A stretch of DNA of 6,483 nt. Origin: Oscillospiraceae bacterium. GTDB taxonomy: Bacteria; Bacillota; Clostridia; Oscillospirales; Ruminococcaceae. This document shows, piece after piece, positions 6,083 to 6,483 of the stretch. Both the position numbers and the translations under genes were made by a program. The stretch is taken from positions 1 to 6,483 of the forward strand of contig JAFPYQ010000022.1 in NCBI GenBank assembly GCA_017394475.1, given 5' to 3'. Position 1 is the stretch's first letter, and each line of letters opens with the position of its first letter. The notes beneath the pieces are model-generated. The model was not told where the DNA came from. It saw nothing but the letters and a program-made list of their open reading frames with translations, and did not search any database.

Positions 6083-6483
6083 ATGAATACTAACGGATAT
6101 ATGGTTGTATTATCATTCAGACATGATCATATAAATATTGATGATATTATATGTGTTGTTCGTAATCTGATGATATTGGAACCAAAAAGATTTAATTCGT
6201 CTCTCAAAAATTTCTACCGACTTGGAAAGAACAATTTCTGGGAACAGTTAAGAATAAATCTAACACAAGATGATTATTTTAGTTGTGAAATTGAAAGTGG
6301 TAGTGTTTACACAGCCAAAGAATTATTAGTGATATCTTATTTTCCAACTACAAAAATTGTTTTTATAAGAGTTTTTGCTAGAACAGACGATTTAGATGAT
6401 TTTAAGAAATTTGAAATCAGTATTTCTGATTTTGTTCAAAAGCATTATATTTGTGCAGCATCGTTGAGAACGAGTGAGGAATA
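6083..6483 (+). CDS. Uncharacterised AT-rich open frame, 3' end beyond the window
   Basis: The frame runs from ATG 6083 to the window edge without a stop: 133 complete codons plus two bases, so the C-terminus is missing. An in-frame TGA at 6068-6070 limits the start to ATG 6083, TTG 6080 or GTG 6074. The upstream GAAGAG (6069-6074) is a modest ribosome binding site, eight bases before the ATG. The product begins MNTNGYMVVLSFRHDHINID and looks like a soluble mixed alpha/beta protein. It has no signal peptide or membrane segment and contains aromatic-rich strands (for example VYTAKELLVISYFP and KIVFIRVFA). I recognise no family. Size and style recall small immunity or accessory proteins, but that is only an impression. 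Codon use is AT-rich, unlike the genes upstream. It lies after a strong terminator, with no convincing promoter seen in the 60 bases before it. Confidence 0.6.
   Translation, partial: MNTNGYMVVLSFRHDHINIDDIICVVRNLMILEPKRFNSSLKNFYRLGKNNFWEQLRINLTQDDYFSCEIESGSVYTAKELLVISYFPTTKIVFIRVFARTDDLDDFKKFEISISDFVQKHYICAASLRTSEE

Overview
The window looks like a core chromosomal segment of a low-to-mid GC Gram-positive anaerobe of class Clostridia. The best guess is Ruminococcus or a close Oscillospiraceae relative. This rests on the era-recO pair, frequent ATA and AGA/AGG codons, strong purine-rich ribosome binding sites, and a secreted repeat protein of a kind I associate with ruminococci. The genus is an inference; Bacillota is much safer. 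All supported genes lie on the + strand.

Region 1 (1-2592) is a DNA-repair and ribosome-maturation cluster. It holds an exodeoxyribonuclease III/AP endonuclease, the GTPase Era and the recombination mediator RecO. It closes with an intrinsic terminator whose hairpin includes the recO stop codon. The genes are spaced 58 and 30 bases apart, consistent with co-transcription.

Region 2 (2593-6022) is a second transcription unit. An AT-rich leader carries a near-consensus vegetative promoter (TTGAAA, 17 bp, TATAAT with an extended -10 TG), a 15-bp operator-like palindrome upstream of it, and a 5' UTR hairpin. The genes are glycogen synthase (glgA), a sugar-nucleotidyltransferase-like protein that is not an obvious GlgC, and a secreted protein built from two tandem chagasin-like domains. 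A hairpin with only a short T-run sits between glgA and the nucleotidyltransferase and may tune downstream expression. A 13-bp perfect-stem terminator ends the unit. GlgA and the nucleotidyltransferase suggest a carbohydrate-storage or sugar-nucleotide theme. The secreted protein's place in this unit is unexplained.

Region 3 (6023-6483) changes character sharply. Base composition falls to roughly 25-30% GC in the lines counted. A reading frame of at least 133 codons with no family I recognise starts at 6083 and runs off the window. It is the best candidate for accessory or recently acquired DNA. No RNA genes, CRISPR arrays or insertion sequences were seen. The only gene-free gaps are 227 bases (2567-2793) and about 107 bases (5976-6082).
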